Positions 1-11,823 are shown, counted from the stretch's first letter. The stretch is 64,000 nt of DNA from Rothia aeria (GCA_002355935.1 AP017895.1:434001-498000); one strand, 5' to 3'. A program made the numbers and translations. The notes: a model not told the origin generated them from the letters alone.

Positions 1-35
1 TAAAGCGAACCGTTATCGGTTGCTTGTTCGGTCAT
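1..35 (-). CDS. parA: ParA/Soj-type chromosome-partition ATPase, first codons only (partial)
   Basis: Only the first eleven codons are inside the window (reads MTEQATDNGSL on the minus strand). A good ribosome binding site, GAGGAG, lies six bases upstream of the ATG at 33-35. The name rests on position: in actinobacteria parA follows rsmG on the same strand, and two parS sites lie in the gap. The protein sequence itself is too short to prove the family. Confidence 0.6.
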   Translation of the reverse strand, partial: MTEQATDNGSL

Positions 36-90
36 TTTTTCTCCTCGGCGTCATGCAGTCGGGTGCCGTTTAGGGATGCGTATCGGTCGA

Positions 91-106
91 TGTTTCACGT
101 GAAACA
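91..106. promoter_or_regulatory. parS: parS centromere site (perfect)
   Basis: TGTTTCACGTGAAACA is the exact 16-bp parS palindrome bound by ParB/Spo0J. It lies between rsmG and the parA start, where origin-proximal parS sites are expected. Confidence 0.95.
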
Positions 107-244
107 TTCGGATTATTCCCCTTTTTCAGGCGCCGTGTGCGCGCCTGAAGGTGGGTCTCCGTCTTTTTCACTCTCTATAAGATTACCCGTAGATTTCTTT
201 CAACACCACGCGCAAGGGGTTAAACACCGAGTATTACCCGTGAA

Positions 245-260
245 AGTTTCACGTGAAACA
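245..260. promoter_or_regulatory. parS: parS centromere site (one mismatch)
   Basis: AGTTTCACGTGAAACA differs from consensus only at the first base. It is the second ParB site in the 324-bp gap between rsmG and parA, 154 bp from the first. Apart from these sites and the rsmG terminator I see nothing else in this gap. Confidence 0.85.
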
Positions 261-302
261 TCGAGGAATGGTGAAACCTGCACTCGTGACCACAACAGAC
301 AA

Positions 303-337
303 TAAAAATGGCCCCTCCCACATTGGGGAGAGGCCAT
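303..337 (-). terminator. Rho-independent terminator of rsmG
   Basis: Inverted repeat with arms 309-319 and 325-337 (GC-rich, about 11 bp with one mismatch). On the minus strand it is followed by a T-run (complement of AAAAA at 304-308). It sits just after the rsmG stop. Confidence 0.8.
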
Positions 338-359
338 CAAGTTGAGAAACAGTACCCGA

Positions 360-995
360 CTATAACTGGATGCGTACCACGGTGGTGGGCTCGTCTAACA
401 GCCCCTCCCCCACCGTAAGAATCTCGGTCTGCCTGGCACCATAACGGTTGAGTTTTTTCTTCGTTTTTGCCACTTCCTCAGCAGCTGAACGTCCCTTGAG
501 AGCCAGCAGCTCTCCAGTGCCGCGCAGGATCGGTAGAGTAATATCAACCAGTCCCACAAGCGCAGAGACGGCGCGAGCGGTTACCACATCGGCTTCCACC
601 GCACCCACAGCCTGTTCAGCGCGGGAACGAAACACCGTTACGTTTTCAAGTCCCAAATCTTCCACGACCTCATTGAGCCAGTTAACGCGGCGTTCCAACG
701 GCTCAATGAGAGTCAGTTTCAAATCGGGCCGGGCAATCGCCAGACACAGCCCCGGCAAGCCCGCACCAGAGCCAACATCCACCACCGAAGCGCCCTCGGA
801 GATAAGTTCCTGTATTACGGCGCAGTTCAACACGTGACGCTCCCACAGGCGCGGCACCTCACGCGGGCCAATGAGTCCGCGCTCAATACCGCTGGTGGCC
901 AGATGCTCTACGTAACGCTGTGCCAGCGGCAAACGGTCACCAAAGATTTGTTCAGCGGCAACCTGGTTTTTCCCATCCAGGGGTGTGTGCTCCAT
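360..995 (-). CDS. rsmG: 16S rRNA (guanine-N7)-methyltransferase RsmG (GidB)
   Basis: 211 aa, the usual length. RsmG methylates N7 of G527 in 16S rRNA using S-adenosylmethionine; loss gives low-level streptomycin resistance in many bacteria. The SAM-binding motif VVDVGSGAGLPGLCLA is at about residues 71-86, preceded by the family RLWERHVLN segment. The ATG at 993-995 follows immediately after the jag stop, so the two are translationally linked. The cassette jag-rsmG-parA is a standard origin-proximal arrangement in actinobacteria. A terminator follows at 303-337. Confidence 0.97.
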   Translation of the reverse strand: MEHTPLDGKNQVAAEQIFGDRLPLAQRYVEHLATSGIERGLIGPREVPRLWERHVLNCAVIQELISEGASVVDVGSGAGLPGLCLAIARPDLKLTLIEPLERRVNWLNEVVEDLGLENVTVFRSRAEQAVGAVEADVVTARAVSALVGLVDITLPILRGTGELLALKGRSAAEEVAKTKKKLNRYGARQTEILTVGEGLLDEPTTVVRIQL

Positions 996-1534
996 TTATA
1001 CCTCCGGGAGCGAAATAACAACGTGACGGGACGGGCCCTCCCCCTCAGACTCACTGTAGAGTCCCTGCTCAGCCACAATATCGTGCACAATTTTGCGCTC
1101 ATAGGCGCCCAGCGGGTTCATATGGTAGTCTTCCCCGCTTTCACGCACCTCTTCCACGGCCTGGCGGGCCGCATCAGCCAGCTGTTCACGGCGTTCTGCA
1201 CGGTACCCTGCCACATCAAGGATGAGGCGGGAACGGTTACCGCTGGCGGCTAGCACCGACAGTCGCACCAGTTCCTGCAGGGCCTCCAGCACCTGCCCAT
1301 TACGGCCAACCAGTTGGCGGAGTTCTTCATTGTTATCTTCGTCGTTAAGAACCGCCAGGTACGTGCGCTGGTTACGCACCTCAATATCAATATCACCGTC
1401 AATATCGGCGATATCCAGTAGTTCCTCCAAGTAGTCGGCGGCGATGTCGCCTTCTTCTTCAATATTTTCGAAGGTATTGGGACGTTCGGTGGGGTTTCTT
1501 CGTAGGTTTCGTTTTCTTCAGTAACGTCAGTCAT
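996..1534 (-). CDS. jag: Jag/KhpB-like R3H-domain RNA-binding protein (single frameshift)
   Basis: Read through one frameshift this is a 179-aa protein starting MTDVTEEN at 1534 and continuing through EEEGDIAADYLEELLDI, the usual start of the actinobacterial family. It has a KH-like region (LVGRNGQVLEALQELV) followed by an R3H domain near the C-terminus (MNPLGAYERKIVHDIV). Jag (KhpB/EloR relative) binds RNA and is linked to cell-wall elongation. The frame is lost at the G4 run 1491-1494 (C4 on the coding strand); one extra base restores it. Because many other genes here show the same defect, I treat it as a base-calling loss. The gene lies between yidC and rsmG on the same strand. Confidence 0.9.
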
Positions 1535-1583
1535 GGATCGGATGTCCTTTACGTGGTTGTGCGGTGGTGATGCGATGCGGCGG

Positions 1584-2615
1584 CTAACTCGATTTTGGCT
1601 TCTGTGAGCCGCCCGAAGAGCCTTTCTGCCCGCCCTTGCCTTTAGCGCGCTGCTGCTTTTGACGCTTCTTACTCATCGGCTGCTGACGCTGGCCTGCATT
1701 GGCACGTTCACGTGCCTCTTCCAGCTCTTTCTCGTGCTGCTCTTTAGTCTTGCCGACCGGAGGCAGACCCTTAGCGGCACGGCGCTCATTGAGTTCCTTT
1801 TCAGCCTGAGAACCTGGGGTGGGGTTATTGCGGATCACCCACCACTGCTGGCCCAGTGCCCAGAAGTTTGAGACGGTCCAGTAGTACATCACACCAAGAG
1901 GGAAGTTAATGCCCGTCACCGCGAAAATAATGGGGAAAATGTACATCATCATCTGCTGCTGACGGAACATCGGAGAGTTCAGCGCTGCCTCCGACATGTT
2001 CTTCACGCTCAGCTGCTTCTGAATAAAGAACTGGGTACCGCTCATGAGCAGAATCATGACGATTGCCTGAATTACGGTGGCGGTGTGGTTACCGTCGCCG
2101 GGGTTCATCATGGTCGAGAAAATGGGGGCGCCGAAAATGTGGGCTTCGCTGAACTGTTTCACCAGATCGGCAGGAAGCATGAGGATGCCTTCATTCGCTG
2201 CTGCCGCCCCGGAAACTCCCATGAGCACCTGGTACAAACCGAAGAAGATAGGCATCTGGGCAATAATCGGCAGGCAGGAGGCAAACGGGTTGGTGCCGTG
2301 TTTTTTGTACAGCGCCATCTGCTCCTGTGCCATCGCCTGGCGGGACAGCTGGTCTTTCTTCCCCTTGTATTTGGCCTGAAGCTTAGCGATATCGCCCTGC
2401 ATGGCGCTCATACCGCGCATCGCTTTAATCTGTTTGACGAAGAGAGGGATGGTGAGGGTACGCATAACCAGGGTCAGGCAGATAATGCACAGCACCCAGG
2501 TCAGGCCTGAGGACGGATCCATACCAATGGCGGTAAAGAGGGAATGGAAAACCCACAAAACCGCCGACACTGCCCATTTAAAGGGCCAAAGAATAAGGTC
2601 AAAAATATTTGGCAC
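1584..2615 (-). CDS. yidC: Membrane protein insertase YidC/Oxa1 family
   Basis: 343 aa, starting at a GTG with AAGGAG upstream. YidC inserts and folds inner-membrane proteins with or without SecYEG. Visible features are an N-terminal membrane segment (LFTAIGMDPSSGLTWVLCII), the conserved cytoplasmic hairpin (LQAKYKGKKDQLSRQAMAQE) before the second segment (CLPIIAQMPIFFGLYQVL), further membrane segments to about residue 260, and a basic C-terminal tail rich in Lys/Arg/Gln that is typical of ribosome-contacting tails. It is in the conserved rpmH-rnpA-yidD-yidC-jag-rsmG run. Confidence 0.97.
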   Translation of the reverse strand: MPNIFDLILWPFKWAVSAVLWVFHSLFTAIGMDPSSGLTWVLCIICLTLVMRTLTIPLFVKQIKAMRGMSAMQGDIAKLQAKYKGKKDQLSRQAMAQEQMALYKKHGTNPFASCLPIIAQMPIFFGLYQVLMGVSGAAAANEGILMLPADLVKQFSEAHIFGAPIFSTMMNPGDGNHTATVIQAIVMILLMSGTQFFIQKQLSVKNMSEAALNSPMFRQQQMMMYIFPIIFAVTGINFPLGVMYYWTVSNFWALGQQWWVIRNNPTPGSQAEKELNERRAAKGLPPVGKTKEQHEKELEEARERANAGQRQQPMSKKRQKQQRAKGKGGQKGSSGGSQKPKSS

Positions 2616-2670
2616 GAGAGTTTTTCTCCTTTTGACTCGGCTAAGTCAGCGAAGGCCCTAGTCAGCCTTG

Positions 2671-3096
2671 TTAGGGGCTGGTGGGCGGATGGTTCAGAAG
2701 TACAATTTTAGGTTCTTCACCCGGGGTGAAAACGCGTTTTCCGGGTGGTACAGGGTCGATTCCGCCGGTCGCCCACGGGGTGCAGCGTAGAATGCGCCGC
2801 ACTGTCAGGGAAAGCCCACCAATGGCCCCGTGGGTGGTGAAAGCTTCCAGCCCGTAGGCGGAACAGGTTGGGTAGTACCTGCACACGTCCCCGTAGAGCG
2901 GGGAGATTACTTTACGGTACGCCTTAATAAGCCCAATAAAAATATTTTGGGGCAGCGTGTACAGAGCGTGCAGCACAGAGACAGGCCGCACGAACTCGTG
3001 GGGTGCGGCATGTAGAAGAGCATCCGGGTCGCTGTGTGCGTGGTGCGTGGCGCTGCTGTGCTGGTGGAACCGTTCGTCGCGGCGGTTTTTACTCAT
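2671..3096 (-). CDS. yidD: Membrane protein insertion efficiency factor YidD
   Basis: 141 aa. YidD is a small membrane-associated protein that assists YidC. The family core is clear: LIKAYRKVISPLYGDVCRYYP, then TCSAYGLEAF and RRILRCTPWATGG with the conserved cysteines. The N-terminus has about 50 extra residues rich in His, Ser and Ala before the core, longer than in most YidD proteins. Its start overlaps the rnpA stop by a few bases, indicating translational coupling. Confidence 0.93.
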   Translation of the reverse strand: MSKNRRDERFHQHSSATHHAHSDPDALLHAAPHEFVRPVSVLHALYTLPQNIFIGLIKAYRKVISPLYGDVCRYYPTCSAYGLEAFTTHGAIGGLSLTVRRILRCTPWATGGIDPVPPGKRVFTPGEEPKIVLLNHPPTSP

Positions 3097-3469
3097 GGTT
3101 TTGCCCCGCCCCGCGTGGTTTATGTTCTCCCGCTAGTTTCGTCAGCGCCGCTGTGAGCGCCTGCGTGTAGTCATGGTGCAGCTGCTGGTAGGTGGCGTTT
3201 TTGGATGCGGGTAGTGCCCGCACGGCAATGTAGTAGCCGTGCGGGTGGGTTTTCACGGTATCGGAAGCTGCTTCACGCAGACGACGTTTAACGCGGTTGC
3301 GGACGACGGCATTTCCCACGGCTTTTGAAACGATAAAACCTATGCGGGTTGTTTCTCCGTTTTGTTTTGCCGCAGATAGAACAATGTTCCGACGCCCTGA
3401 GCGGACACCGGAACGGATTGTCTGCGAGAATTGGACGCCCGTACGCATCCGGTGCTGTAAGGGCAGCAC
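3089..3469 (-). CDS. rnpA: Ribonuclease P protein component
   Basis: 126 aa with a GTG start (VLPLQHRMR). RnpA is the protein subunit of RNase P, which matures the 5' ends of tRNAs. The RNR signature (AVVRNRVKRRLREAA) is at about residues 54-68. It lies between rpmH and yidD, the usual place. A 12-bp stem hairpin separates it from rpmH. Confidence 0.96.
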   Translation of the reverse strand: MLPLQHRMRTGVQFSQTIRSGVRSGRRNIVLSAAKQNGETTRIGFIVSKAVGNAVVRNRVKRRLREAASDTVKTHPHGYYIAVRALPASKNATYQQLHHDYTQALTAALTKLAGEHKPRGAGQNHE

Positions 3470-3489
3470 GTGATTCCCTTCGTTGTGGC

Positions 3490-3528
3490 AATCGCCCGCT
3501 AACGCTGGTGTGCGGTAGCGGGCGATTA
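3490..3528 (-). other. Strong hairpin between rpmH and rnpA
   Basis: Arms AATCGCCCGCTA (3490-3501) and TAGCGGGCGATT (3517-3528) are perfectly complementary. No T-run follows, so it is more likely an RNA processing or attenuation element that sets the rpmH:rnpA ratio than a full terminator. This role is an inference. Confidence 0.6.
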
Positions 3529-3537
3529 TATGGTTCG

Positions 3538-3675
3538 TTAGGCCGAAAGCTTTGCGCGGCCTTTGGAACGACGGCTCGCCAGGATAGCGCGACCAGCGCG
3601 GGTGCGCATACGCAGACGGAAGCCGTGTTTTTTGGCGCGGCGGCGGTTATTCGGCTGGAAAGTACGTTTGCTCAT
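3538..3675 (-). CDS. rpmH: 50S ribosomal protein L34
   Basis: 45 aa, starting [20 protein letters not shown], the universal L34 signature. The ATG at 3673-3675 is preceded by AAGGAG at good spacing. L34 is a small basic protein of the large ribosomal subunit. Divergent from dnaA across the upstream DnaA-box region. Confidence 0.98.
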   Translation of the reverse strand: MSKRTFQPNNRRRAKKHGFRLRMRTRAGRAILASRRSKGRAKLSA

Positions 3676-3928
3676 ACTTTTCTCCTTGTTCTGGTGCGGG
3701 ATAACCCAACATCATGCAGGCGGGTTTCCCTAAGATTTTTGTGTACAGGGTACCCTGACTCTTCGGGGTAGGCGGTACACATATAACAGAACAACTTTAG
3801 AAGAGCTGGCGGTGTCGGTCAAGTTAATGCGGGCGTGCCTCAGGTGCGGGTGTGCATGATGCGCGCTCTGTGTATACAGTGGATAGAGGGCATCCACAGA
3901 ATGTGACTTTTCAACAACCCGCACGGGT

Positions 3929-4070
3929 TGTGGATTTTTTCCACAGCTTTCGTATACACCGGTTTTCTCCCGTATTTTCAGGGTTTATTCCGGTTCGATA
4001 TATTTTGTCCACACATAAAACCACTGATTCTACACAGGTTTTCCACACTGTGGATAACGCCTGTGGATAT
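3929..4070. other. DnaA-box cluster upstream of dnaA (part of oriC or dnaA autoregulatory region)
   Basis: Six DnaA-box-like 9-mers: 3929-3937 (minus), 3937-3945 TTTTCCACA, 4005-4013 TTGTCCACA (perfect actinobacterial box), 4039-4047 TTTTCCACA, 4049-4057 TGTGGATAA (perfect, minus) and 4062-4070 TGTGGATAT (minus). Local AT-rich stretches lie between them. The cluster likely serves autoregulation of dnaA and part of the bipartite origin. The gap between rpmH and dnaA (3676-4130) otherwise holds only the divergent promoters. Confidence 0.85.
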
Positions 4071-4130
4071 TGGTGTTAATCTGTGTATAGTGTGGGTAAA
4101 GTCTTAATCACCGATCGGAAGGAACCACCT

Positions 4131-5933
4131 GTGGGCGAAACAAATAATGATATGGTGCAGCGGTGGGCTCATGTAGTGAGTCTGCTTCAATCCGATCATC
4201 AGGTGGGGAACCGGTTACGCGGTTTCGTACATTTAGCTCATCCGCAGGCGTTGGTAGGGAACGTACTCCTTATAGCGGTGCCGAACGAATACACACGGGA
4301 CACATTCCAGTCGAAACTGAAAGAGCCGTTGAAACGAGCGCTACACACCGCTTACGGGCCCGAAATTTCTGAAGCTTTTCTGATTGATGAGTCGCTCTCA
4401 GCTACCGCGGAAACATCCCCTGAAGAGGCACCTTCAACTGTTGTTAGTGCCCCGCCCGCGCACCCTCTTCCAACTGTTTCCGGTTCGTCCGAACATAGCG
4501 AACATACTTCCGGCTCTGCCTCCCCATCCCACGGGGCAGCAGAGTACGGTATACCGTCGTATGATTCTGTTTCCGGTGCTGCGCCGCGACATGCTCAGGT
4601 GCCAGCCCCCTCTGGACAGCATGTGCACACTTATGAGGCGCACCCCTATAAAGCCCCCGAGCCAAGCGGTTTTGCGGAGGTCTCCACCACTCCCCCACTG
4701 CACGAGGTAGAGGCGGAACGGGTGGGCTCAACCGATACGGCTTCTCATCACGCCACTACTGACTCGTACGTCGCAGCACCTGAGGCGCCCGCTGCTGTGC
4801 CGAATGCTGGCGGCGGTATTTTTCCGGACCAGTTACCGGCAGATCAGGCTATGCCGGATCCCTCAGCGCCTCCCGCAGCCGGTTGGGAAAGCTCAGCGCG
4901 GCTCAACCAGAATTACACTTTTGATACGTTCGTTATTGGTCAGTCCAATCGTTTCGCACATGCAGCTGCGTTTGCAGTCTCGGAGTCCCCAGCGAACGCC
5001 TATAACCCGTTGTTTATTTACGGGGATTCGGGACTGGGTAAAACCCACCTCCTGCACGCGATCGGACACTATGCTAAACACTTATACCCGTCACTGCGTG
5101 TGCGGTACGTAAATTCTGAGGAGTTCACGAACGATTTTATTAACTCGATTCGTGACGATGAGGGTTCCTCTTTCAAACAGATTTACCGCAATGTCGATAT
5201 GCTTCTGATCGACGATATCCAGTTTTTGGCGGGTAAAGAGCATACGCAGGAAGAGTTCTTCCATACTTTCAACGCCCTGCATAATCACCAAAAGCAGGTT
5301 GTGATTACTTCTGATTTGCCGCCGAAGCAGCTCACCGGGTTTGCCGAGCGGATGCGTTCACGCTTCGAGTGGGGCCTGATTACTGATGTGCAGCCTCCCG
5401 AGTTGGAGACTCGTATCGCTATTTTGCGGAAGAAAGCACAGAGCGAATCGCTCAACGTTCCCGACGATGTGATGGAGTATATTGCATCGCATATTACGGC
5501 GAATATCCGCGAGCTGGAGGGCGCGCTCATTCGTGTAACGGCGTTCGCCTCGCTCAATAAGCAGCAGGTGGATTTATCGCTTGCTGAGGTGGTGCTCAAA
5601 GACCTGATTACGGATGCTGGGGGTGCCGAAATTACTGCGGCGCAGGTTCTGACGACCACGGCGGCGTATTTTGATGTGTCGATTGATGATTTACGCTCAA
5701 AGTCACGCACCCGTACGCTTACAAATGCCCGGCAGATCGCCATGTATCTGCTGCGTGAGCTAACAGATATGTCTCTGCCACGGATTGGGCAGGAGCTGGG
5801 CGGGCGCGACCACACGACGGTCATGCATGCGGTGCGGAAGGTCAGTGCACAAATGCCGGAGCGGCACGTGACGTTTAATCAGGTGACGGAGCTGACGAAC
5901 AAAATCAAACAGGATCAGCGGCAGAACCGGTAA
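4131..5933 (+). CDS. dnaA: Chromosomal replication initiator DnaA
   Basis: 600 aa from a GTG at 4131, chosen because GGAAGGA (4117-4123) sits seven bases upstream. DnaA-ATP binds DnaA boxes and opens oriC. Domain I is at residues 1-90; domain II (about 95-265) is unusually long and rich in Pro, Ser, His and Ala with low complexity. The AAA+ domain follows: Walker [12 protein letters not shown], Walker [11 protein letters not shown], then arginine-finger and sensor regions. The C-terminal domain IV carries the DNA-binding signature [20 protein letters not shown]. DnaA-box clusters lie on both sides. Confidence 0.98.
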   Translation: MGETNNDMVQRWAHVVSLLQSDHQVGNRLRGFVHLAHPQALVGNVLLIAVPNEYTRDTFQSKLKEPLKRALHTAYGPEISEAFLIDESLSATAETSPEEAPSTVVSAPPAHPLPTVSGSSEHSEHTSGSASPSHGAAEYGIPSYDSVSGAAPRHAQVPAPSGQHVHTYEAHPYKAPEPSGFAEVSTTPPLHEVEAERVGSTDTASHHATTDSYVAAPEAPAAVPNAGGGIFPDQLPADQAMPDPSAPPAAGWESSARLNQNYTFDTFVIGQSNRFAHAAAFAVSESPANAYNPLFIYGDSGLGKTHLLHAIGHYAKHLYPSLRVRYVNSEEFTNDFINSIRDDEGSSFKQIYRNVDMLLIDDIQFLAGKEHTQEEFFHTFNALHNHQKQVVITSDLPPKQLTGFAERMRSRFEWGLITDVQPPELETRIAILRKKAQSESLNVPDDVMEYIASHITANIRELEGALIRVTAFASLNKQQVDLSLAEVVLKDLITDAGGAEITAAQVLTTTAAYFDVSIDDLRSKSRTRTLTNARQIAMYLLRELTDMSLPRIGQELGGRDHTTVMHAVRKVSAQMPERHVTFNQVTELTNKIKQDQRQNR

Positions 5934-5950
5934 AAACAGGGATTTTCGCC

Positions 5951-6182
5951 TGTGGATAGGGTGTGTTTTAAACACCGCTACACTGTGGATATTAAGTGAA
6001 TGATTATTCCGTGGGTGTGGAAGACCCAGAATGTATAAATATCCATGCACAATGCATCCTCAGTGTGGCATCGATTCGTCCACGTTTCATCCACAGGGAA
6101 TTTCCTTGGATTTTCGCGGATTTCTAGGTTTTTCCACGATTTCCACAAGCGTTATTAACACTACTGTACTTTAAGAAAATCC
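5951..6182. other. oriC: oriC: DnaA boxes and AT-rich stretch between dnaA and dnaN
   Basis: DnaA-box-like sites at 5951-5959, 5984-5992, 6087-6095 (TCATCCACA), 6130-6138 and 6139-6147, plus a weaker one at 6077-6085. They are followed by an AT-rich segment at about 6150-6182 suitable for unwinding. This is the standard position of oriC in actinobacteria. Boxes are mostly one mismatch from TT(A/G)TCCACA. Confidence 0.85.
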
Positions 6183-6282
6183 TCTTCACACAACATGATG
6201 TTCCCGTCCATCACGAACACTGCCCAACGGGTGTGACTCGAAAAACGGGTCACTATGTTCTGAGGACTTTCCGTCAGCTTAC

Positions 6283-6370
6283 AAAAGATGTAATTACAAA
6301 AATCCTTGAGTCTTCTACCTTCTTCCACTGTTCCCGGTACACCTCATCTGAGCTTGTAATTACATCTTTT
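6283..6370. promoter_or_regulatory. Perfect 17-bp inverted repeat upstream of dnaN
   Basis: AAAAGATGTAATTACAA at 6283-6299 is the exact reverse complement of the segment at 6354-6370. Each arm contains the 10-bp palindrome TGTAATTACA. The centres are 71 bp apart, about seven helical turns. This looks like a paired operator controlling dnaN or binding an oriC factor; the protein is unknown to me. Confidence 0.6.
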
Positions 6371-6452
6371 CCGGTAGGATGGAAGAGGTGCCCTTATCGG
6401 GGACCACCGCACTTGTTTAGGACTTTCTTCAGCTACTTCTGAAAGGCGCCTC

Positions 6453-7580
6453 ATGAAATTCACCATCGACCGCGATGTATTGGCCGAGGCCGTAGGCTGG
6501 ACCGCACGTTCACTACCGGCACGGCCCACCTCCCCAGTACTCAGTGGGCTACTGATTACTGCAGAAAACGGTGAGGTAGCTATCGCGGGATTCGATCATG
6601 AAATCAGCGCCCGTCAGGTAGTTGAAGCGGATATTGAGCAGGACGGCACCTGCCTAGTGCCCGGTAAGATGCTCGCCGACATCTGCCGTTCTCTCCCCAG
6701 CGCACCGGTTGAGTTCGCCGCATCTGACTCCAAGGTGTTTATTTCATGTCGTTCAGCAAAGTTCCAGCTGGCTGCTATGCCGCTGGTTGACTACCCAGAA
6801 CTGCCGGAGCTGCCAGAGGTCTCGGGTACCGTTGACGGTACTGAGTTCGCGCGGGCGGTTTCCCAGGTTCTGGTGGCCGCATCAAAAGATGAAACTCTGC
6901 CGATCCTTACCGGAATTAGGCTGGAGGTTCAGGGCGACACTATGACCCTGTTGGCCACCGACAGGTACCGCCTGGCGATGCGTGAACTCACCTGGTCGCC
7001 CACCAACCCGGAGATCTCAGCACAGGTACTCATCAAATCCAAAACACTTGCCGAAGTAGGCCGTACTTTGGCTGGTTCAGGTGAACTATCGATTGCCTTA
7101 CCAGATGCACATGAACTCATCGGTTTTGAGGCTGCTTCACGCCGCACCACAAGCGTGCTCATGGATGGGGATTACCCAAATATTCGTGCCCTATTCCCGG
7201 AAGAAACACAGATTCACGCTGTTATTCGCACCTCTGACCTAGCTGAGGCGGCCCGCCGTATTTCTCTGGTGGCCGAGCGTAACACTCCCCTGCGGCTGGC
7301 TTTTAGCGAGACGGGTGAGGTTGTAATTGATGCAGGCCGCGGTGACGAGGCTCAGGGGTCTGAGACGCTGCAGGCACATCTTTCGGGGCAGGAAGTGACT
7401 GTTGCATACAACCCGGCTTATCTTTCGGAGGGGCTGGGGGCATTCACTACGGAGTTTGTGCGGTTCTCATTTACCGAACCCACTCGCCCGGCTGTGCTTT
7501 CGGGACAGGACGAGATTCTGGGCGATGACAGTACCGAATACCGGTACCTGCTCATGCCGGTACGGCTGCCCGCCGACTAG
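6453..7580 (+). CDS. dnaN: DNA polymerase III sliding clamp (beta subunit)
   Basis: 375 aa, usual length. The protein forms the ring-shaped dimer that tethers DNA polymerase III and many other proteins to DNA. It begins MKFTIDRDVLAEAVGWTAR and ends with the conserved EYRYLLMPVRL tail that lines the hydrophobic partner-binding pocket. Three clamp domains are spanned without interruption. GAAAGG lies upstream of the ATG. It follows oriC and a 17-bp inverted repeat that may regulate it. Confidence 0.98.
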   Translation: MKFTIDRDVLAEAVGWTARSLPARPTSPVLSGLLITAENGEVAIAGFDHEISARQVVEADIEQDGTCLVPGKMLADICRSLPSAPVEFAASDSKVFISCRSAKFQLAAMPLVDYPELPELPEVSGTVDGTEFARAVSQVLVAASKDETLPILTGIRLEVQGDTMTLLATDRYRLAMRELTWSPTNPEISAQVLIKSKTLAEVGRTLAGSGELSIALPDAHELIGFEAASRRTTSVLMDGDYPNIRALFPEETQIHAVIRTSDLAEAARRISLVAERNTPLRLAFSETGEVVIDAGRGDEAQGSETLQAHLSGQEVTVAYNPAYLSEGLGAFTTEFVRFSFTEPTRPAVLSGQDEILGDDSTEYRYLLMPVRLPAD

Positions 7581-7637
7581 TAGTGAGCATCGGGCCACTA
7601 TAGCGGTGTGCCACTGTAACCGTGTGAGGGGGTAGAG

Positions 7638-8845
7638 ATGTTTATCGACCACGTTTCGTTACTCGATTACCGCACCTACCCCTGCTGAGTCTGCCGCTGT
7701 CATCCGGGGTGACGGTATTTTTGGGGCCAAATGGTGTTGGTAAAACCAATATTGTGGAGGCCATTGATTACACCGCGAATTTGTCCTCTCACCGGGTGAG
7801 TAATGATGCTCCGCTGGTGCGCGTGGGTGCTTCACGGGCCTATATTCGCACCCGCACTGTGCGCGGATCGCAGCAGACCGTCACAGAGTTTGAGGTGGTT
7901 CCAGGGCACAGCAATAGGGTGCGGATTAATCGTGCAGCCCCGGTGCGTGCCCGTGAAGCGCTGGGCATTGCCCGTACGGTACTGTTTTCACCCGAAGATT
8001 TACAGCTGGTGAGGGGAGAACCAGCGGCTCGCCGTCGGTTCGTGGATGATCTGGCGGTATCGCTGCGGCCCGCTGTTGCCGGGTACCGGAGCGAGTACGA
8101 ACGTATTCTGCGGCAGCGGAATTCTCTGCTGAAATCAATGCAGCGCCGTCGTACAGGTGCCGCCAGCGCCGATGAGAACGCAATGAGCACCCTCGCAGTG
8201 TGGAATGAGCAACTTGCTGAAGTTGGTTCTCAGCTTTTAGCTGCTCGTTTCCGGGTGCTGCGTGTCCTGCTCCCCCAGCTTAAACGTGCCTATGCAGGAC
8301 TCACCGATGGTTCTAAAGACGTCTCATTGACCTACGAGTCCACCGTTTTCCCGTCTGTGACTGAGCGGGGTCTGGAACATGCTGCACGTATGCGCCCTGA
8401 GGAGTTTAAAGTGGCGATTCTGCGCTGCTTTGAGGAGCGCCGCAGCGAAGAAATTGAGCGGGGAATTACCCTGGTGGGGCCGCATCGGGAAGATATAACC
8501 CTGCTGTTAGGGGGCCTAGCTGTTAAACAGTTCGCCTCACATGGGGAAAGCTGGTCGTTTGCCTTAGCCATGCGGTTGGCATCATGGTTTGTGCATTTGG
8601 AGGATGACCCGTCGCCAGGCTCCTCGCCAATACTTATCCTTGACGATGTGTTTGCTGAGTTGGATGCGGCACGCAGGCACCGGTTAGGGGCTTTGGTGCG
8701 TGAAGCGGAGCAGGTACTTATTACCTGCGCAGTACTCAGTGACATTCCCGAAGAACTTGGCGCATACCGTATCGTCACTGTCTCACCCGGTACCGCAGGA
8801 TATGCGGGTGAGCAGAATCTGTCGGACGGGAAAACCTATGAATAA
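7638..8845 (+). CDS. recF: DNA replication and repair protein RecF (single frameshift)
   Basis: Corrected length 402 aa. The start MFIDHVSLLDYRTYP lies after GAGGGGG at 7626-7632. The frame is broken at the C4 run 7679-7682; one added C gives PLLSLPLSSGVTVFLGPNGVGKTN, including Walker A (GPNGVGKTN). The ABC-type signature and Walker B with LILDDVFAELD are near the C-terminus. RecF is an SMC-like ATPase that loads RecA at gapped DNA. It follows dnaN in the conserved dnaN-recF-dciA-gyrB order and overlaps dciA by eight bases. I treat the frameshift as a base-calling loss. Confidence 0.93.
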
Positions 8846-9520
8846 GGAACACCCCCGACTCAATCTCTGGGAAAAACAACCCTTTGACAGTGATACAACA
8901 GATGTTTCACGTGAAACATCGGAAGTTTACGGTGAATATTATGTGGATGAGGTCGATGCCCCCGCAGCGTTATTAGAGAGGATGCGCGCCGCCGCCAACG
9001 CCCGTGGTGAAGGGCGACTTAATGCCTACTCCGCTAAGAAAATTATGCGTGAGTTTGGTGCTGCCATGAGTGCCGAGCCGGGCCAACGCAAGAAGTCTCA
9101 GCGTGCTCAGGGGTGGGATCCGCGAGTCATGGGCGGTTACACGGGACCGGGTGAGAGTACCCGAGATCCTAAACCCCTGGGGGTATTGTTGGGCAGTTGA
9201 TTCGCTCACGCGGGTGGAAAGAACCCGTTGCGGTTTCCAGTGTGCTTGCGCGATGGGACGATTTGATGGGGCCCGAAGTCTCAGCTCACGCACAGCCGGT
9301 TCGGTTTGAGAACTCTATAGTGGAGGTACGCTGCGACTCAACTGCGTGGGCAACCCAGCTGCGTCTGATGCAGAGGCAGATTGTGCAGATGTTTGACCGT
9401 GAACTGGGTGCCGGTGTCGTTAGCTCAGTGCGTATTTTTGGCCCCAATAACGGGCGATGGAGCTCGCGCGGGCCGAAACGAGCGCCGGGTGGTCGCGGGG
9501 TGCGCGATACCTATGGGTAG
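8838..9520 (+). CDS. dciA: DciA-type DUF721 protein, helicase-loading factor (single frameshift)
   Basis: Corrected length 227 aa, starting MNKEHPRLNLWEKQP at 8838 and overlapping recF. DUF721 proteins next to recF/gyrB are the DciA group, which acts on the replicative helicase DnaB in bacteria without DnaC. The conserved core begins DPKPLGVLLG and continues LIRSRGWKEPVAVSSVLARW, with the two halves in different frames joined by one added G at the GGG run 9191-9193. The C-terminal part has a KH-like alpha/beta pattern and a basic tail. A perfect parS site lies inside the gene and is translated as VSRET. Confidence 0.88.
8903..8918. promoter_or_regulatory. parS: parS centromere site inside dciA (perfect)
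   Basis: TGTTTCACGTGAAACA, exact 16-bp parS match, located in coding sequence near the 5' end of dciA. It is about 2.8 kb from oriC. Confidence 0.95.
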
Positions 9521-9660
9521 CAGGCCGACAGAGAATGAGCTGACAAGCGTTTTTGCCCGATAACCGCTTCGGGCCTATGGTGGGTATCCCCTCACTAGGG
9601 TTGGGGGTGTGAAGCCCCCGCGGCACCTTAGAAGGCCGTAGAGCGGAAAATACTCCCTGA

Positions 9661-11823
<2,163 letters not shown>

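Noticed and set aside
24-305. Open frame of 93 codons in the rsmG-parA gap
   Set aside because: It runs over both parS sites, lacks a binding site and resembles no protein; the gap is a centromere region.
5285-5824. Serine/arginine-rich open frame opposite dnaA
   Set aside because: Shadow frame; gyrase and dnaA coding strands are certain.
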